A DNA stretch of 52,836 nt, taken from the NCBI GenBank assembly GCA_023954745.1, contig JAGSHC010000012.1:1-52836 (forward strand), read 5' to 3'. Below the pieces are notes generated by a model. It ran no database searches and had not been told where the DNA came from. It saw only the letters and a program-made list of their open reading frames with translations. This document shows positions 1-13,630 of this stretch, piece after piece. Every line of letters starts with the position of its first letter. Position 1 is the stretch's first letter. The DNA is from Deltaproteobacteria bacterium (GTDB taxonomy: Bacteria; Myxococcota_A; UBA796; UBA9615). The position numbers were made by a program, and so were the translations under genes.

Positions 1-1236
1 GCCGTCGACGCTGGCCAGGAGCAGCGTCCACGGCACCAGTAGAGTCGCAAGCCCCACGAGGCCCTGACGCCACCGGCGGTCGGTGATCCGGCCGAGGAGA
101 CGGCGGCCGGTGTCCCACCCGAAGCTCAGTAGGCCGCCGCCCGCAAATGCACGTAAGACCGCCTGAAATGCGCTGACACCGACCTTGCCCTCACAGGTGA
201 CCAAATATTGCGGCACCCAGCCGTCGGGGTGAAAGCGGGCCTTAAAACGCCGCAGGCCTGCGAACGCATAAAGCGGCGTGAGTCGGGCGTAACACAGCCG
301 CAGAACGCCGCGGATCATGCGATGGGGCCCCGCGCCCCCAGGCACGCCGGCGAGGGGTGCCATGCCCAACGTGGCGTAGTGATCACCGTGAATGGCAGCG
401 GACTCGAAGGCGGTATGGATGAGCAGCTCTGCGGTGCCGTTTGGGGCTTCAGGTGCCCGAATCACGTCTTCGAAAAAGAGGCCGCCGCGCGCCGGCACAG
501 GCACCGCCGCCAAAAAGCCGATGGGTCGGCCATGGCGCTCGGCCACAAAATACCGCCGGTGCTCTGGGTAGTCGAAGGGCTCCAGGTTGACCATGAACCG
601 CATGATGCTCATGCGCCGGCTCGACAACCAGCGCTCCAGCACGTCGGCGACGGCCTCCCTCAAGCGCAACGCGGCCTCGTCGTCGCCCGGCGCGACGTGC
701 CACTGGCGCACCGTCACCCCCTTATTACGCGCCCGATTGATCTGGCCTCGAAGGGTCTGTTTGGCGCCGCCGCGGGTGTTGTACTGGCGGGGGTCCCACT
801 CCGGTTGCTCGGCGATCTGAACCGCGTCGGCGGCCACACCGGCACTCGCCAGCGCATCGAGCAACGGCTGCTCAACGCCGAAAAAAGCGACCCGCTCACC
901 CTGCGCGGCGCAATCGGCCACAAATCGACCGACAACGGCGGGCAAAGCCTCGACGCTCGAGACCGGCATGCCACACACCACCCGCCAGCGGTTGATGCGC
1001 ACAAACGCCGTCACCGCATCACCACCCGCATCGAAGTGATAGGTGTAGCCCGGTTCGATGATCTGAAAGGCCGTCGCCAGCCGGCCATGGCGCATGACCA
1101 GCCCCAGGGCCCGGTCGCGCTCGCTCAGATGGGTTGCAGGACTCGGCACGGGCTCTCCGCTGGAAGTGTCGCCGCGTTGACAGCGCGCGTAGGCCGGTTT
1201 AGCTTGGCGCGTCGTAGTTGAAACGTGTGCCGCCAT
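1..1236 (-). CDS. DUF2156 / MprF C-terminal-like aminoacyl-transferase, partial, frameshifted
   Basis: Reading leftward, the translation from the ATG at 1236 gives a GNAT-like protein with RHGRLATAFQIIEPGYTYHF and, later, NRARNKGVTVRQW and LRRFKARFHPDGWVPQYLV, the pattern of DUF2156, the lysyl-transfer domain of phosphatidylglycerol lysyltransferases. A GTG at 1149 is an alternative start closer to the conserved N-terminus. Around 131-145, in a GC-rich run, the plausible reading moves by one base: the initial frame gives a Pro/Arg-rich tail, while the shifted frame gives a hydrophobic segment (LLSFGWDTGRRLLGRITDRR, then a membrane span) that fits an MprF-like protein. The gene continues past the left edge. 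Phe is mostly TTT here, unlike genes further right. Likely role is membrane lipid or small-molecule aminoacylation; the substrate cannot be told. Confidence 0.7.
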   Translation of the reverse strand, partial: MAAHVSTTTRQAKPAYARCQRGDTSSGEPVPSPATHLSERDRALGLVMRHGRLATAFQIIEPGYTYHFDAGGDAVTAFVRINRWRVVCGMPVSSVEALPAVVGRFVADCAAQGERVAFFGVEQPLLDALASAGVAADAVQIAEQPEWDPRQYNTRGGAKQTLRGQINRARNKGVTVRQWHVAPGDDEAALRLREAVADVLERWLSSRRMSIMRFMVNLEPFDYPEHRRYFVAERHGRPIGFLAAVPVPARGGLFFEDVIRAPEAPNGTAELLIHTAFESAAIHGDHYATLGMAPLAGVPGGAGPHRMIRGVLRLCYARLTPLYAFAGLRRFKARFHPDGWVPQYLVTCEGKVGVSAFQAVLRAFAGGGLLSFGWDTGRRLLGRITDRRWRQGLVGLATLLVPWTLLLASVDG

Positions 1237-1319
1237 GAGATCAAGGGGGCCGCGACCACCGGCGAGACCAGGGCGACGACAAATTGCCCCATACCGCCCA
1301 TTTTGCTCCGGGGTCCCCC

Positions 1320-2182
1320 ATGGCAACGCGCCTCCTGATCATCAATCGTGACGCGGAGTTTAGCGAACAGCTCATCCTCGCGAGCGAGCAGTTTGGCGCT
1401 CAGGTGGAGGTCGTCCGCGACGGGGCCGAAGGCATCCAGTTGGCGCGCCTCGACACGCCGTCGGCGGTGATCATCACCCTACACGAGGAAGGCGCCGGAT
1501 ACGGGCTGTGCAGCAAACTGCGCCGCCGGGTGCCCCAAGTGCCCGTGCTGATGCTCATCGAAAAGGCCGAGGTCGGCAGCGAACGCCTTGAGAAACACCA
1601 ATCTCTCAAGACCCGCGCCACCAAGTACCTCACCCGCCCGTTCACCGTAAAAACGTACTACGACACGCTCAACGACCTCCTCGATGGGGGCTTGGACGAA
1701 ACCCATCGCAGCATGAGCACCACCGTCGGCGAGTTGGACCTGCTGCCCGGCGACTCGCTGCTCGGCGCCAGCCTGTTCCAGCCCGGTGAGCTTGAAGCCA
1801 TCGAGGAAGAAGCCGATCTGGCGTTTGACGGCCTGCTGTCCGATGACAGCGGCATGGCGCCCATCCCCGACGATGTCGCCGCCCTGGATCTCGGCCTCGA
1901 CGTGGACGACGACGACGACGACGACGACGGTGCGTTTCCAGGCGACGACGACGATGATGACGGGGCCTTCCCCGGTGACGACGACGACGCAGCCAACGAC
2001 GACGACGCAGCCAACGACGACGACGCGGCCAACGACGACGACGCGGCCAACGACGACGACAGCGCGGCCTTCAGTGAGGAGCCCGTCAGCGACTTCGTCT
2101 CCGACTGCGGCTGCTCGTCAGCGGCGTCCGGCGCGAGTTGGTTCGGACTGTTCCTGGTGCCGCTCCTCCTGCGACGCCGACG

Positions 2183-2186
<4 letters not shown>
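1320..2186 (+). CDS. Degenerate receiver (FrzS-like) protein with poly-Asp tail and MYXO-CTERM-like end
   Basis: The first ~120 residues form a CheY-like receiver that starts RLLIINRDAEF and ends KYLTRPFT. The phospho-acceptor position is occupied by Thr53 (VIITLHEEG in place of LDVxLPG) and the usual Lys before Pro is Arg, so this looks like a non-phosphorylated pseudo-receiver of the FrzS type. Residues ~190-260 are acidic repeats (DDDD, AFPG, DDDAAN). The C-terminus is a CGC motif, a hydrophobic span and four Arg, a MYXO-CTERM-like sorting tail. There is no signal peptide, which conflicts with such a tail. An ATG at 1284 would add 12 residues; 1320 fits the receiver start better. The stop overlaps the next start as ATGA. 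Codon use changes inside the gene, so it may be a composite of two genes. Confidence 0.65.
1905..2051 (+). repeat. GAC tract and four 18-bp tandem repeats encoding acidic linker
   Basis: Eight GAC codons run from 1905 to 1928. Four copies of an 18-bp unit encoding DDDAAN lie at 1980-2051, the last two with GCG in place of GCA. All are in frame in the receiver gene. Such tracts can change length by slippage and can mislead sequence assembly. Confidence 0.85.
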
Positions 2187-3286
<1,100 letters not shown>

Positions 3287-3394
3287 GCGGCGGTCAGCCT
3301 CCACTTTCCGCACGGCAGGAACCGAAGGCGCGGCGCAGGTCAAGGTGGAATGCCCGCACGGCGAGCCGGCCAGGGCTTTGCTTTCTCCTCAGGC

Positions 3395-4561
3395 ATGCCC
3401 CCGAACAGCGCACCGCTGCTCCTCCTCCTCGCGCTCCCCCTCACCGCCCCTGGCTGCTTCGGCGTGGGCGCCCCCGGCAGTCCTGGCCGTGAGCCCATCC
3501 CGGTGGAGGCCCCGGACGGGGACGACGACGACGCGGGGGATGATGACGACGCGACCGCGGGAAACTGCGGAGACCTCGCCAGCCTCCTCACCGTCCTCCC
3601 CCCGCCTGACACCGAGGCCTGGAGCGACTTCGTGTCCGCCACCTGGGACGCCACCCCCATCAACCCGCAGCTGACCGTCGTCGACGCCAACGGCACCGAG
3701 ATCATCGGCACATACGTCACTGACGACGACAACGGCCGCACCATCCGTCTCACCTCGGATCAGCTGCTCCGCGGCGACACCGAGTTCGCGGTGACCGTCA
3801 CCCAGGACTGCCCCGACACCTCCGACATCTACGAGGCCTCCTGGTCCTTCTCCACCGGTCCCTTCGGAGGCCCCCTGGGCGACCCCAGCAGCCTCGATGC
3901 CAGCGTCTTCTCCGTCCAGCTCGGCTCGGCAGGGTTCGGCTCCACGACCCTCTCCACCTCCCCCGACGGCTACGAGAACCGCGTCGCGCAGCTCGCGGGC
4001 GGCGCCCTCGGGCTCATCACCCTCTACCAGCTGGATCCAGCGGGAGCCACGACGGACCTCGCGGGCGGCGTAGGGACGTTCGACAACGTGAACGGCACCA
4101 CCGAGCAGGACCTCTGCCGGCAGACCCACGCCTGGACCGCGGGCCCCGACGGCTCGAACCAGACCGAAGACGACATCCCCGCGGAGTTCACCAACCCCGA
4201 CCTCCGCATGAGCGAGGGCGCCTGGTCCCTCACCCTCGACGAGGGCTTCGCGGACTTCACCTTCACCGACCTCGAGCTCCTCTTCTCCCCTGGAGGGCAG
4301 ACCATCGTGGGAGGCAGCCTCGTCGCCACGTTCGACGCGCGCACCCTCACGCCGGCAGGTGCGTCCCTCGCCGAGTCCTGCGACCGGCTCGATGCGCTCC
4401 TCGAGCTGTCCTGCGGGCCCTGCGCCGACGGCATCGAGGCCTGCGCCGACGTGCACCTGCGGAACCTCCGAGGTGCCCGCGTCACCGTGGGATTCGTGCC
4501 CCGCGGCCTCGAAGACATCGCCAACGACCCCAACTGCAACCAACCCACGGAGAACCCATGA
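3395..4561 (+). CDS. Lipoprotein with SbsA-type Ig-like domain (paralogue 1)
   Basis: An ATG at 3395 gives a signal with a Leu-rich core and TAPGC, lipidated at Cys21; an ATG at 3350 would add 15 residues that do not resemble a signal. After a DDDDAGDDDDA linker comes a ~90-residue domain with SATWDATPINPQL, DANGTEI, DNGRT and WSFSTGPFGG, the pattern of SbsA-like Ig domains (substrate not implied). The C-terminal part is Cys-rich (CDRLD, SCGPC, ACAD) and probably disulphide-bonded. The following gene encodes a clear paralogue and overlaps by ATGA, so the two were likely duplicated in tandem and are co-translated. Function is unknown; it is expected to be anchored in the envelope. Confidence 0.8.
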   Translation: MPPNSAPLLLLLALPLTAPGCFGVGAPGSPGREPIPVEAPDGDDDDAGDDDDATAGNCGDLASLLTVLPPPDTEAWSDFVSATWDATPINPQLTVVDANGTEIIGTYVTDDDNGRTIRLTSDQLLRGDTEFAVTVTQDCPDTSDIYEASWSFSTGPFGGPLGDPSSLDASVFSVQLGSAGFGSTTLSTSPDGYENRVAQLAGGALGLITLYQLDPAGATTDLAGGVGTFDNVNGTTEQDLCRQTHAWTAGPDGSNQTEDDIPAEFTNPDLRMSEGAWSLTLDEGFADFTFTDLELLFSPGGQTIVGGSLVATFDARTLTPAGASLAESCDRLDALLELSCGPCADGIEACADVHLRNLRGARVTVGFVPRGLEDIANDPNCNQPTENP

Positions 4562-5610
4562 ACCGACTCGCTCTACTTGCCTGTGCCGCCCTGCTCACCG
4601 CCTGCCCCGAGGGCGACACCCCGTCCCCTACCGACGACGACGACGCCACCGAGGACCCCTGCGCGAATTCTGCGGGCCTGCTGAGCGTCGAGCCCGAGCA
4701 GGACGCCGAGGACCTCTACACGGACACGGTCTCCGCCACCTGGGATGCTGTCCCCCTCACGCCCACCCTCGTCGTCACCGACGCCAACGGCGACGAGATC
4801 GGCGGAGCCATCGAGGAGGCCGACAACGGCCGCACCTTGATCTTCACCGCCACCGAGGTGTTCGCAGCGTCGTCGGTCGTCACCGCCACCGCGGCGACGG
4901 AGTGCATGGAGGCCGCCTCCTGGTCCTTCTCGAGCGGCCCCTACGGCGGCAACCTCGACGCCCCCGAGGACCTCATCGACCGCGTCTTCGACATCGACCT
5001 CGGCTCCGCCGACATCGTGGAGCCCGCGGGGATCGGCGGCCTGCTCCAGGGCTTCATCGCCGACGTGTACGTGCTCTTCCAGATGATGGACGTGTCCGAC
5101 TTCACCGCCGGCGAGCTGCACGTGATGGGCGCGTTGGGTGAGCTCGGAGCCGACGGCGTGGAGCAGGACATGTGCACCGAGTCGCTCCCGCTCACCTTCG
5201 GCCAGGACGGCGAACTCGGCACCGCGGACGACGTGCTCGCCACCTGGGAGGACCCGTACCTGCGCGTGGGCCCCACGGACCTGACTCTCGAGGTCGAGGG
5301 CACCGAGGCCACCATCGAGGACCTGTTCCTGGAGATGCTCTTCCACCCCCAGGCCACCAGCTTCGTCGCCGGGCGCCTCGAGGGGATGATCGACACCCGC
5401 CCGCTGGTGGGCCTGCTGGACTCCGAAGATCCCAGCGCCATCTGCGAGCTCGCCGAGGAGACGGTAGGCATCTCCTGCATCGACTGCGGCGGTGGCGAGG
5501 AGTTCTGCCTGCGCATCGTCGCCGAGAACATCCAGGGAGAGATGCTCTCGGACACCGGCCTCGCGACGGTCACCGAAGAGGACATCGACAACAACGCCGA
5601 CTGCGACTGA
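4558..5610 (+). CDS. Lipoprotein with SbsA-type Ig-like domain (paralogue 2)
   Basis: The start ATG overlaps the upstream stop. The signal ends LLTAC with Cys16 as lipidation site, followed by DDDDATEDPC. The Ig-like segment repeats that of the upstream gene: SATWDAVPLTPTL, DANGDEIGG, DNGRT, WSFSSGPYGG. The second half also corresponds: EQDMC, a predicted beta-rich region, then a Cys-rich stretch (SCIDCGGGEEFC) and a closing DIDNNADCD like DIANDPNCN upstream. The two proteins are of similar length (388 and 350 residues). No catalytic motif is seen; a structural or binding role at the cell surface is the best guess. Confidence 0.8.
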   Translation: MNRLALLACAALLTACPEGDTPSPTDDDDATEDPCANSAGLLSVEPEQDAEDLYTDTVSATWDAVPLTPTLVVTDANGDEIGGAIEEADNGRTLIFTATEVFAASSVVTATAATECMEAASWSFSSGPYGGNLDAPEDLIDRVFDIDLGSADIVEPAGIGGLLQGFIADVYVLFQMMDVSDFTAGELHVMGALGELGADGVEQDMCTESLPLTFGQDGELGTADDVLATWEDPYLRVGPTDLTLEVEGTEATIEDLFLEMLFHPQATSFVAGRLEGMIDTRPLVGLLDSEDPSAICELAEETVGISCIDCGGGEEFCLRIVAENIQGEMLSDTGLATVTEEDIDNNADCD

Positions 5611-5679
5611 CAGTAGTCGAAGAGGAACAACGCAGGAACAGAGGAAAGGTCCACCGCTCCGGCCCGTAGACTCGGGGCG

Positions 5680-6336
5680 GTGGACATCTTCTCCTACGCG
5701 CGCCTACCTCCCACGCCGCCTCCGGGCCACGTCGCCGCCGGCGCGTGGAGTGCCGCTCTCGCGGTGTGCGCGGCCTTTGGGGGCGGCGGGTGGTTCGTCT
5801 ACGAGCAGGCCCACGTCCCCACCCTCGTCGCGATGGCCACTCTCGCCAGTGCCCTCTCGGTGGTCTCACTCTGGGCGGCGAGCCGCACGATCCGGTTGGA
5901 GCAACGGGCGTCGGACATGGCCGCGGAGTTCGCCCACTCACCGCCGGACGACCTCGCCAAGAGCCAGACCCCCCTGTTCGAGCGCCTGGTGGCGTGGCAC
6001 GACTCGAAGGAGCGCTGGCGCTACGGCCACCACGCCCTCTATGCGGCCATCGCGCTGAGCGCCCTCCCCTTCGTGGCACTGCACCCGAGCATCACCGCCA
6101 ACCCGGCCCTCGCCGTGATGGCGGCCGGCATGGGCATCTTCGCGACCTTGCTCGTGACCATGGGCGTGCTGGACCACATGGCGATCCGACCGGTGGTCGG
6201 CATCGTGGCCCGGGCTCAGCTCGCGCGACTCGAAGCCGGCTCGGCGGGAGAGACCTCAGCTCCTCGACCTGCGACTACCGAAACTCGTAGGACACGTCCC
6301 CGTCGGACTCGATTGTCATCTCGGCGCGGGTCTTGA
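5680..6336 (+). CDS. Small four-span membrane protein, function unknown
   Basis: A GTG start (VDIFSYARLPP) opens a 218-residue protein with about four hydrophobic spans near residues 20-42, 47-68, 118-135 and 142-165. A charged loop between the second and third spans (RTIRLEQRASDMAAEF, then DDLAKSQTPLFERLVAWHDS) is probably cytoplasmic. No family is recognised. The last ~20 residues are Arg/Thr-rich and lie on the opposite strand of the 3' end of the next gene, so the true C-terminal tail is uncertain. The gene stands 69 bp after the lipoprotein pair in the same direction and may be transcribed with it. Confidence 0.6.
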   Translation: MDIFSYARLPPTPPPGHVAAGAWSAALAVCAAFGGGGWFVYEQAHVPTLVAMATLASALSVVSLWAASRTIRLEQRASDMAAEFAHSPPDDLAKSQTPLFERLVAWHDSKERWRYGHHALYAAIALSALPFVALHPSITANPALAVMAAGMGIFATLLVTMGVLDHMAIRPVVGIVARAQLARLEAGSAGETSAPRPATTETRRTRPRRTRLSSRRGS

Positions 6337-6766
6337 TGTCCTTGTTCCTGCCGGGGCAGTTGGTCTCGAGCACGACCCAGTTCACGGGGCCGACCGTGTC
6401 CGAGCTGGCGGCGTCGATGGTCCAGGAGCCCGACTCGGCGCAGTCGAAGCGGTCCCCAGCCACGTCGAGGTAGGCCGTCGCCTCCCAGGTGTTGCCGGCC
6501 TTGAAGGTGAACGTCTCGTAGATGAAGGTGGCGCCGTCGTTGTCGGGCGGCTCGAACTCCACGATCTTCGAAGCGATGAGGTTCTCCCCGAAGGCCTTGC
6601 TCGTCGCGTCGCCAGGGAGCTCCGTCTTGATCTTCTTCGGAGCCGGCGCTGTGACCGGCTCCTCAGCGCCCTTCTTCTTCTTCTTCTTGCCCTTGCCGAG
6701 CGCGGGCCCCGCGAGAGCGAGGGTCGAGGCGAGGACGAGCAGCAGAACGAGGCGGATGCGGTGCAT
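6275..6766 (-). CDS. Small secreted protein with Lys-rich N-terminus
   Basis: The ATG at 6766 starts MHRIRLVLLLVLASTLALAG, a good signal peptide, with likely cleavage near PALGKG; the ATG at 6787 would precede it with seven extra residues. The mature protein begins with a Lys run (KGKKKKKKG) and a Pro/Lys segment, then a compact ~110-residue domain with FIYETFTFKAGNTWEATAYL and two Cys that could pair (DCAE, TNCP). The pattern resembles a small periplasmic beta-barrel or lipocalin-like fold, but no family is certain. It converges on and overlaps the gene at 5680-6336 by 62 bp, and is divergent from the MopE-like gene across a 75-bp gap. Confidence 0.65.
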   Translation of the reverse strand: MHRIRLVLLLVLASTLALAGPALGKGKKKKKKGAEEPVTAPAPKKIKTELPGDATSKAFGENLIASKIVEFEPPDNDGATFIYETFTFKAGNTWEATAYLDVAGDRFDCAESGSWTIDAASSDTVGPVNWVVLETNCPGRNKDIKTRAEMTIESDGDVSYEFR

Positions 6767-6841
6767 GGCGGGTCTCCCGAGGCGCAAAGTCTACGCCCAT
6801 TGCCCGTGCCACGAGGGCCGCCGTGAGCTACATGCGGGCAC

Positions 6842-10138
<3,297 letters not shown>

Positions 10139-10219
10139 GTCCCCCCGCCGCGAGAGTCACCCGGGGCAGGACCCAGCGCGCCCGTGCTCACGCGCGCGGA
10201 ATCAGGTACATCGCCGTGC

Positions 10220-13200
10220 ATGCACACGTCGCTCCGCGCTGTCCTCGCCGCAGTCACCGCCTTGTCGGTCGGCTCGGCCCTCGCTCCCGCAACGGCTGAA
10301 GCCCAGACGAACACGTTTGGCTACACGATGGCCACCGCCACGTACGACTACGTCGCGCCGCCGGCGGGCACCGCCACCCTGGGCCTCACTGACGACTCCC
10401 AGGCCCTCGTCACGCTGCCCTTCACGTTCGACTACTTCGGCGGCAGCTACACGCAGGTGGAGGTCCAGAGCAACGGCGGCGTCAACTTCGTCGCCGGCAC
10501 CTCCCTCAGCACGCTCTCGTCGTGCCTGCCGGCCAGCTTCGCGTCGGACATCCTGGTCTACTGGGACGACCTGAACCCGGCGGCTGGCGGCGACGTCTAC
10601 CACTGGTACGACGCAGCCGGAGATCGCTACATCATCTCCTGGGAGGACGTCTTTCCCTTCTCGGGCTTCGCCGGGGGCACCTGGCAGATCCAGCTCTACT
10701 CGGGCGGCACCATCGAGCTGCACTGGACCGACACGGACTTCGGCGACCCCTCCACCGACGATGGCGCCGAGGCGGTCATCGGCATCCAGGATGTGTCCGG
10801 GGGCACCCTCGACCCCCTGGAGTGGTCCTGCAACACGAGTTCGGTCCTCGAGAACACCGCAGTGTCCTTCTCGACGTGCTCCGACAGTGATGGGGACGGC
10901 TACGACGACGCGACCTGTGGCGGCGACGACTGCGACGACGCAGACAGCGCCGTCAACCCCGGCGCGACGGAGACGTGCGACAACGCCGTGGACGAAGACT
11001 GCTCCGGTGTCGCGGACGTCAGCGACGGCGACTCCGACACCTACACCAACATCGCGTGCCCCGGCGGCGATGACTGCGACGACTCCGACGCCGCCCTGAA
11101 CCCCGGCATCGACGCCGACGGCGACGGCAGCAACGTGTGCGACGACTGCAACGACTCCCCCGGCCTCGGCGCCTTCCTCTTCCCGGGCAACACCGAGGTG
11201 TGCGGCGACGGCATCGACCAGGACTGCTCCGGCGGCGACGACCTCCCCGATGTGGACGGCGACACCTACATCGCCGTGGCCTGCGGCGGCGACGACTGCG
11301 ACGACACCGACGCCACCGTGAACCCGGGCACCGACATCGACGGCGACACCTACTCGGTGTGCGATGGCGATTGCGACGACCTCGCTCCCAGCGCGTTCCC
11401 CGGCAACCCGGAGATCTGCGACAACGGCATCGACAACGACTGCGACGGCACCGCCGACGACGTCGACGCTGACGGCGATGGCGACCTCGCCATTCCCTGC
11501 GGCGGCACCGACTGCGACGACAACGACCCCACCGTGGGCGCCACCACCGACGCCGACAGCGACGGCAGCAACGCCTGCCTCGACTGCGACGACACCGACC
11601 CGACCATCTACCCGGGCGCCCCGGAGCTCTGCGACACCACGGACTCGGACTGCGATGGCCTCGACGATGCCTTCGACCTGGACGTGAACGCTGGCGGGAC
11701 CACGCTCCAGACCAGCAACAGCAACTCTCCGGGGCAGATCTTCTCGAACCTCATCGGGCCGAGCCCGTCGACGACGTTCATCACGGCTGGCGGGATCATC
11801 CAGGACCTCGACGTCACGGTGAACGTCACCTACAGCCCCCTGACTGAGATCGACATGATCATCACGTCCCCGATGGGGACCTCGGTGACGCTGTTCAACG
11901 CGGGCGGCCTGTCTGGATCCAACATCGCCTCGATGGTCTTCGACGATGAAGCCACGGACGCCATCAGCGCCGGCACCAGCCCCTACACCGGCAGCTTCAT
12001 CCCCACGAGCGCGCTCTCCGCGTTCGACGGTGAGGACTCCACCGGCCTGTGGGAGGTGCTGGCGACCTCGACCAACATCATCGGCATCGGCACGCTCGAC
12101 AGCGTGATCCTCGACATCACGGTGGGCACCGTCGATGACTCCGATGGGGACGGCGCCGTGGACTCCTGCGGAGACTGCGACGACACCGACGCCACCGTGT
12201 ACCCCGGCGCTCCCGAGACCTGCGGCGACGGCATCGACCAGGACTGCGACGGCGTGGACGCCACCGGCGACGTGGACGGCGACACCTACATCGACGCCGA
12301 CTGCGGTGGGGACGACTGCGACGACAGCGACGCGTCCATCAACCCCGGCGTGGACGGCGACGCCGACGGCAGCAATGTGTGCGACGACTGCGACGACGCC
12401 GACCCCAACAACTTCCCCGGCAACCTCGAGATCTGCGCGGACGGCATCGACCAGGACTGCTCTGGCGCCGACGACGACGGCGACTCGGACAACGACGGGT
12501 ACGTGAGCGACGTGTGCATCGGCGGCGACGACTGCGACGACACCAACGCCGCCGTGTTCCCCGGCGCCTTCGACCAGGACGGTGACGGCTACGACATCTG
12601 CGACGACTGCTACGAGATCGCTGGAGACACCGAGGCCCTCATCAACCCCGACGAGGAAGAGGTCTGCGACGGCCTCGACAATGACTGTGACGGCGTCACC
12701 GACAACCAGGACGCCGACGGCGACGGCTTCGTGAACGACGCCTGCTTCGGCGGCGAAGACTGCGACGACGCCGACCCGACCATCAACCCCCAAGCAGACG
12801 CCGACGGCGACGGCTTCCACGCATGCATCGACTGCGACGACGCCACGGACACCATCTTCCCGGGCGGCACCGAGATCTGCGGCGACGGCATCGACCAGAA
12901 CGGCACCGGCTCGGACCCCGTCGGAGACGACGACGGCGACGGCTACGACTCCGAGGTCTGCGACGGCGACGACTGCGACGACAACGACGCCAACGCCAAC
13001 CCCGGCGCCACCGAGATCTGCGACGGCGTCGACCTGGACTGCGACGAGGTCACCACCACCGTCGACAACGACGGCGACGGCTTCTTCGACGTCGCCTGTG
13101 GCGGAACCGACTGCGACGACGACGCCATCTCGGTGCACCCCGACGCCATCGAGGTCTGCGACGGCATCGACAACAACTGCGACGGCGCGCTGCTCGAGGG

Positions 13201-13630
13201 CGGTGAGCAAGACGAGGACGGCGACGGCGTGGCCATCTGCGCCGACGACTGCGACGACACCGACCCGCTGCTCTACCCCGGCGCCGACGAGGTCTGCGAC
13301 CAGGCGGACAACGACTGCGACGGCGAAGCCGACGAGGGGCTCATCACCGACGGCGACCAGGATGGCTTCATCCGCGCGGCCTGCGGCGGCGACGACTGCG
13401 ACGACCAGAACCCCGACTCGTTCCCCGGAGCGACCGAGGACTGCAGCGACGGCGGCGACAACGACTGCGACGGGCTCGAGGACTCCGAGGACGACGACTG
13501 CGACTTCGGCAACTCCGGCTGCGACTGCAGCACGGCCGCCGACGGCGGCAGCGGCTCCACCGCCGCCTTCGCCCTGCTCCTCGGCATCGTGGGTGTCGTG
13601 CGGCGACGCCGCCCCGGCGCCCGCGCCTGA
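10220..13630 (+). CDS. Secreted MopE-type repeat protein with P/Homo-B-like insert and MYXO-CTERM-like tail
   Basis: The ATG at 10220 starts MHTSLRAVLAAVTALSVG, a signal cleaved near AEA (~residue 29); the ATG at 10184 adds 12 non-signal residues. The order of parts copies the upstream gene: NIDO-like domain, four MopE repeats, an insert, eight repeats, then CDCST, a hydrophobic span and RRRR. Here the insert (~residues 490-640) is a different fold, with DLDVTVNVTYSPLTEIDMII, FDGEDSTGLWEVLA and LDSVILDITVG, typical of proprotein-convertase P domains. One repeat near 12893-12910 has lost its second Cys (GIDQNGTGSD). The stop TGA shares a base with the ATG of the phosphatase gene, so the two are likely coupled. 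Confidence 0.85.
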   Translation: MHTSLRAVLAAVTALSVGSALAPATAEAQTNTFGYTMATATYDYVAPPAGTATLGLTDDSQALVTLPFTFDYFGGSYTQVEVQSNGGVNFVAGTSLSTLSSCLPASFASDILVYWDDLNPAAGGDVYHWYDAAGDRYIISWEDVFPFSGFAGGTWQIQLYSGGTIELHWTDTDFGDPSTDDGAEAVIGIQDVSGGTLDPLEWSCNTSSVLENTAVSFSTCSDSDGDGYDDATCGGDDCDDADSAVNPGATETCDNAVDEDCSGVADVSDGDSDTYTNIACPGGDDCDDSDAALNPGIDADGDGSNVCDDCNDSPGLGAFLFPGNTEVCGDGIDQDCSGGDDLPDVDGDTYIAVACGGDDCDDTDATVNPGTDIDGDTYSVCDGDCDDLAPSAFPGNPEICDNGIDNDCDGTADDVDADGDGDLAIPCGGTDCDDNDPTVGATTDADSDGSNACLDCDDTDPTIYPGAPELCDTTDSDCDGLDDAFDLDVNAGGTTLQTSNSNSPGQIFSNLIGPSPSTTFITAGGIIQDLDVTVNVTYSPLTEIDMIITSPMGTSVTLFNAGGLSGSNIASMVFDDEATDAISAGTSPYTGSFIPTSALSAFDGEDSTGLWEVLATSTNIIGIGTLDSVILDITVGTVDDSDGDGAVDSCGDCDDTDATVYPGAPETCGDGIDQDCDGVDATGDVDGDTYIDADCGGDDCDDSDASINPGVDGDADGSNVCDDCDDADPNNFPGNLEICADGIDQDCSGADDDGDSDNDGYVSDVCIGGDDCDDTNAAVFPGAFDQDGDGYDICDDCYEIAGDTEALINPDEEEVCDGLDNDCDGVTDNQDADGDGFVNDACFGGEDCDDADPTINPQADADGDGFHACIDCDDATDTIFPGGTEICGDGIDQNGTGSDPVGDDDGDGYDSEVCDGDDCDDNDANANPGATEICDGVDLDCDEVTTTVDNDGDGFFDVACGGTDCDDDAISVHPDAIEVCDGIDNNCDGALLEGGEQDEDGDGVAICADDCDDTDPLLYPGADEVCDQADNDCDGEADEGLITDGDQDGFIRAACGGDDCDDQNPDSFPGATEDCSDGGDNDCDGLEDSEDDDCDFGNSGCDCSTAADGGSGSTAAFALLLGIVGVVRRRRPGARA

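Noticed and set aside
208-1221. Rightward open frame opposite the DUF2156 gene
   Set aside because: Its sequence is His/Arg/Gln-rich with no domain, whereas the leftward reading gives DUF2156 motifs.
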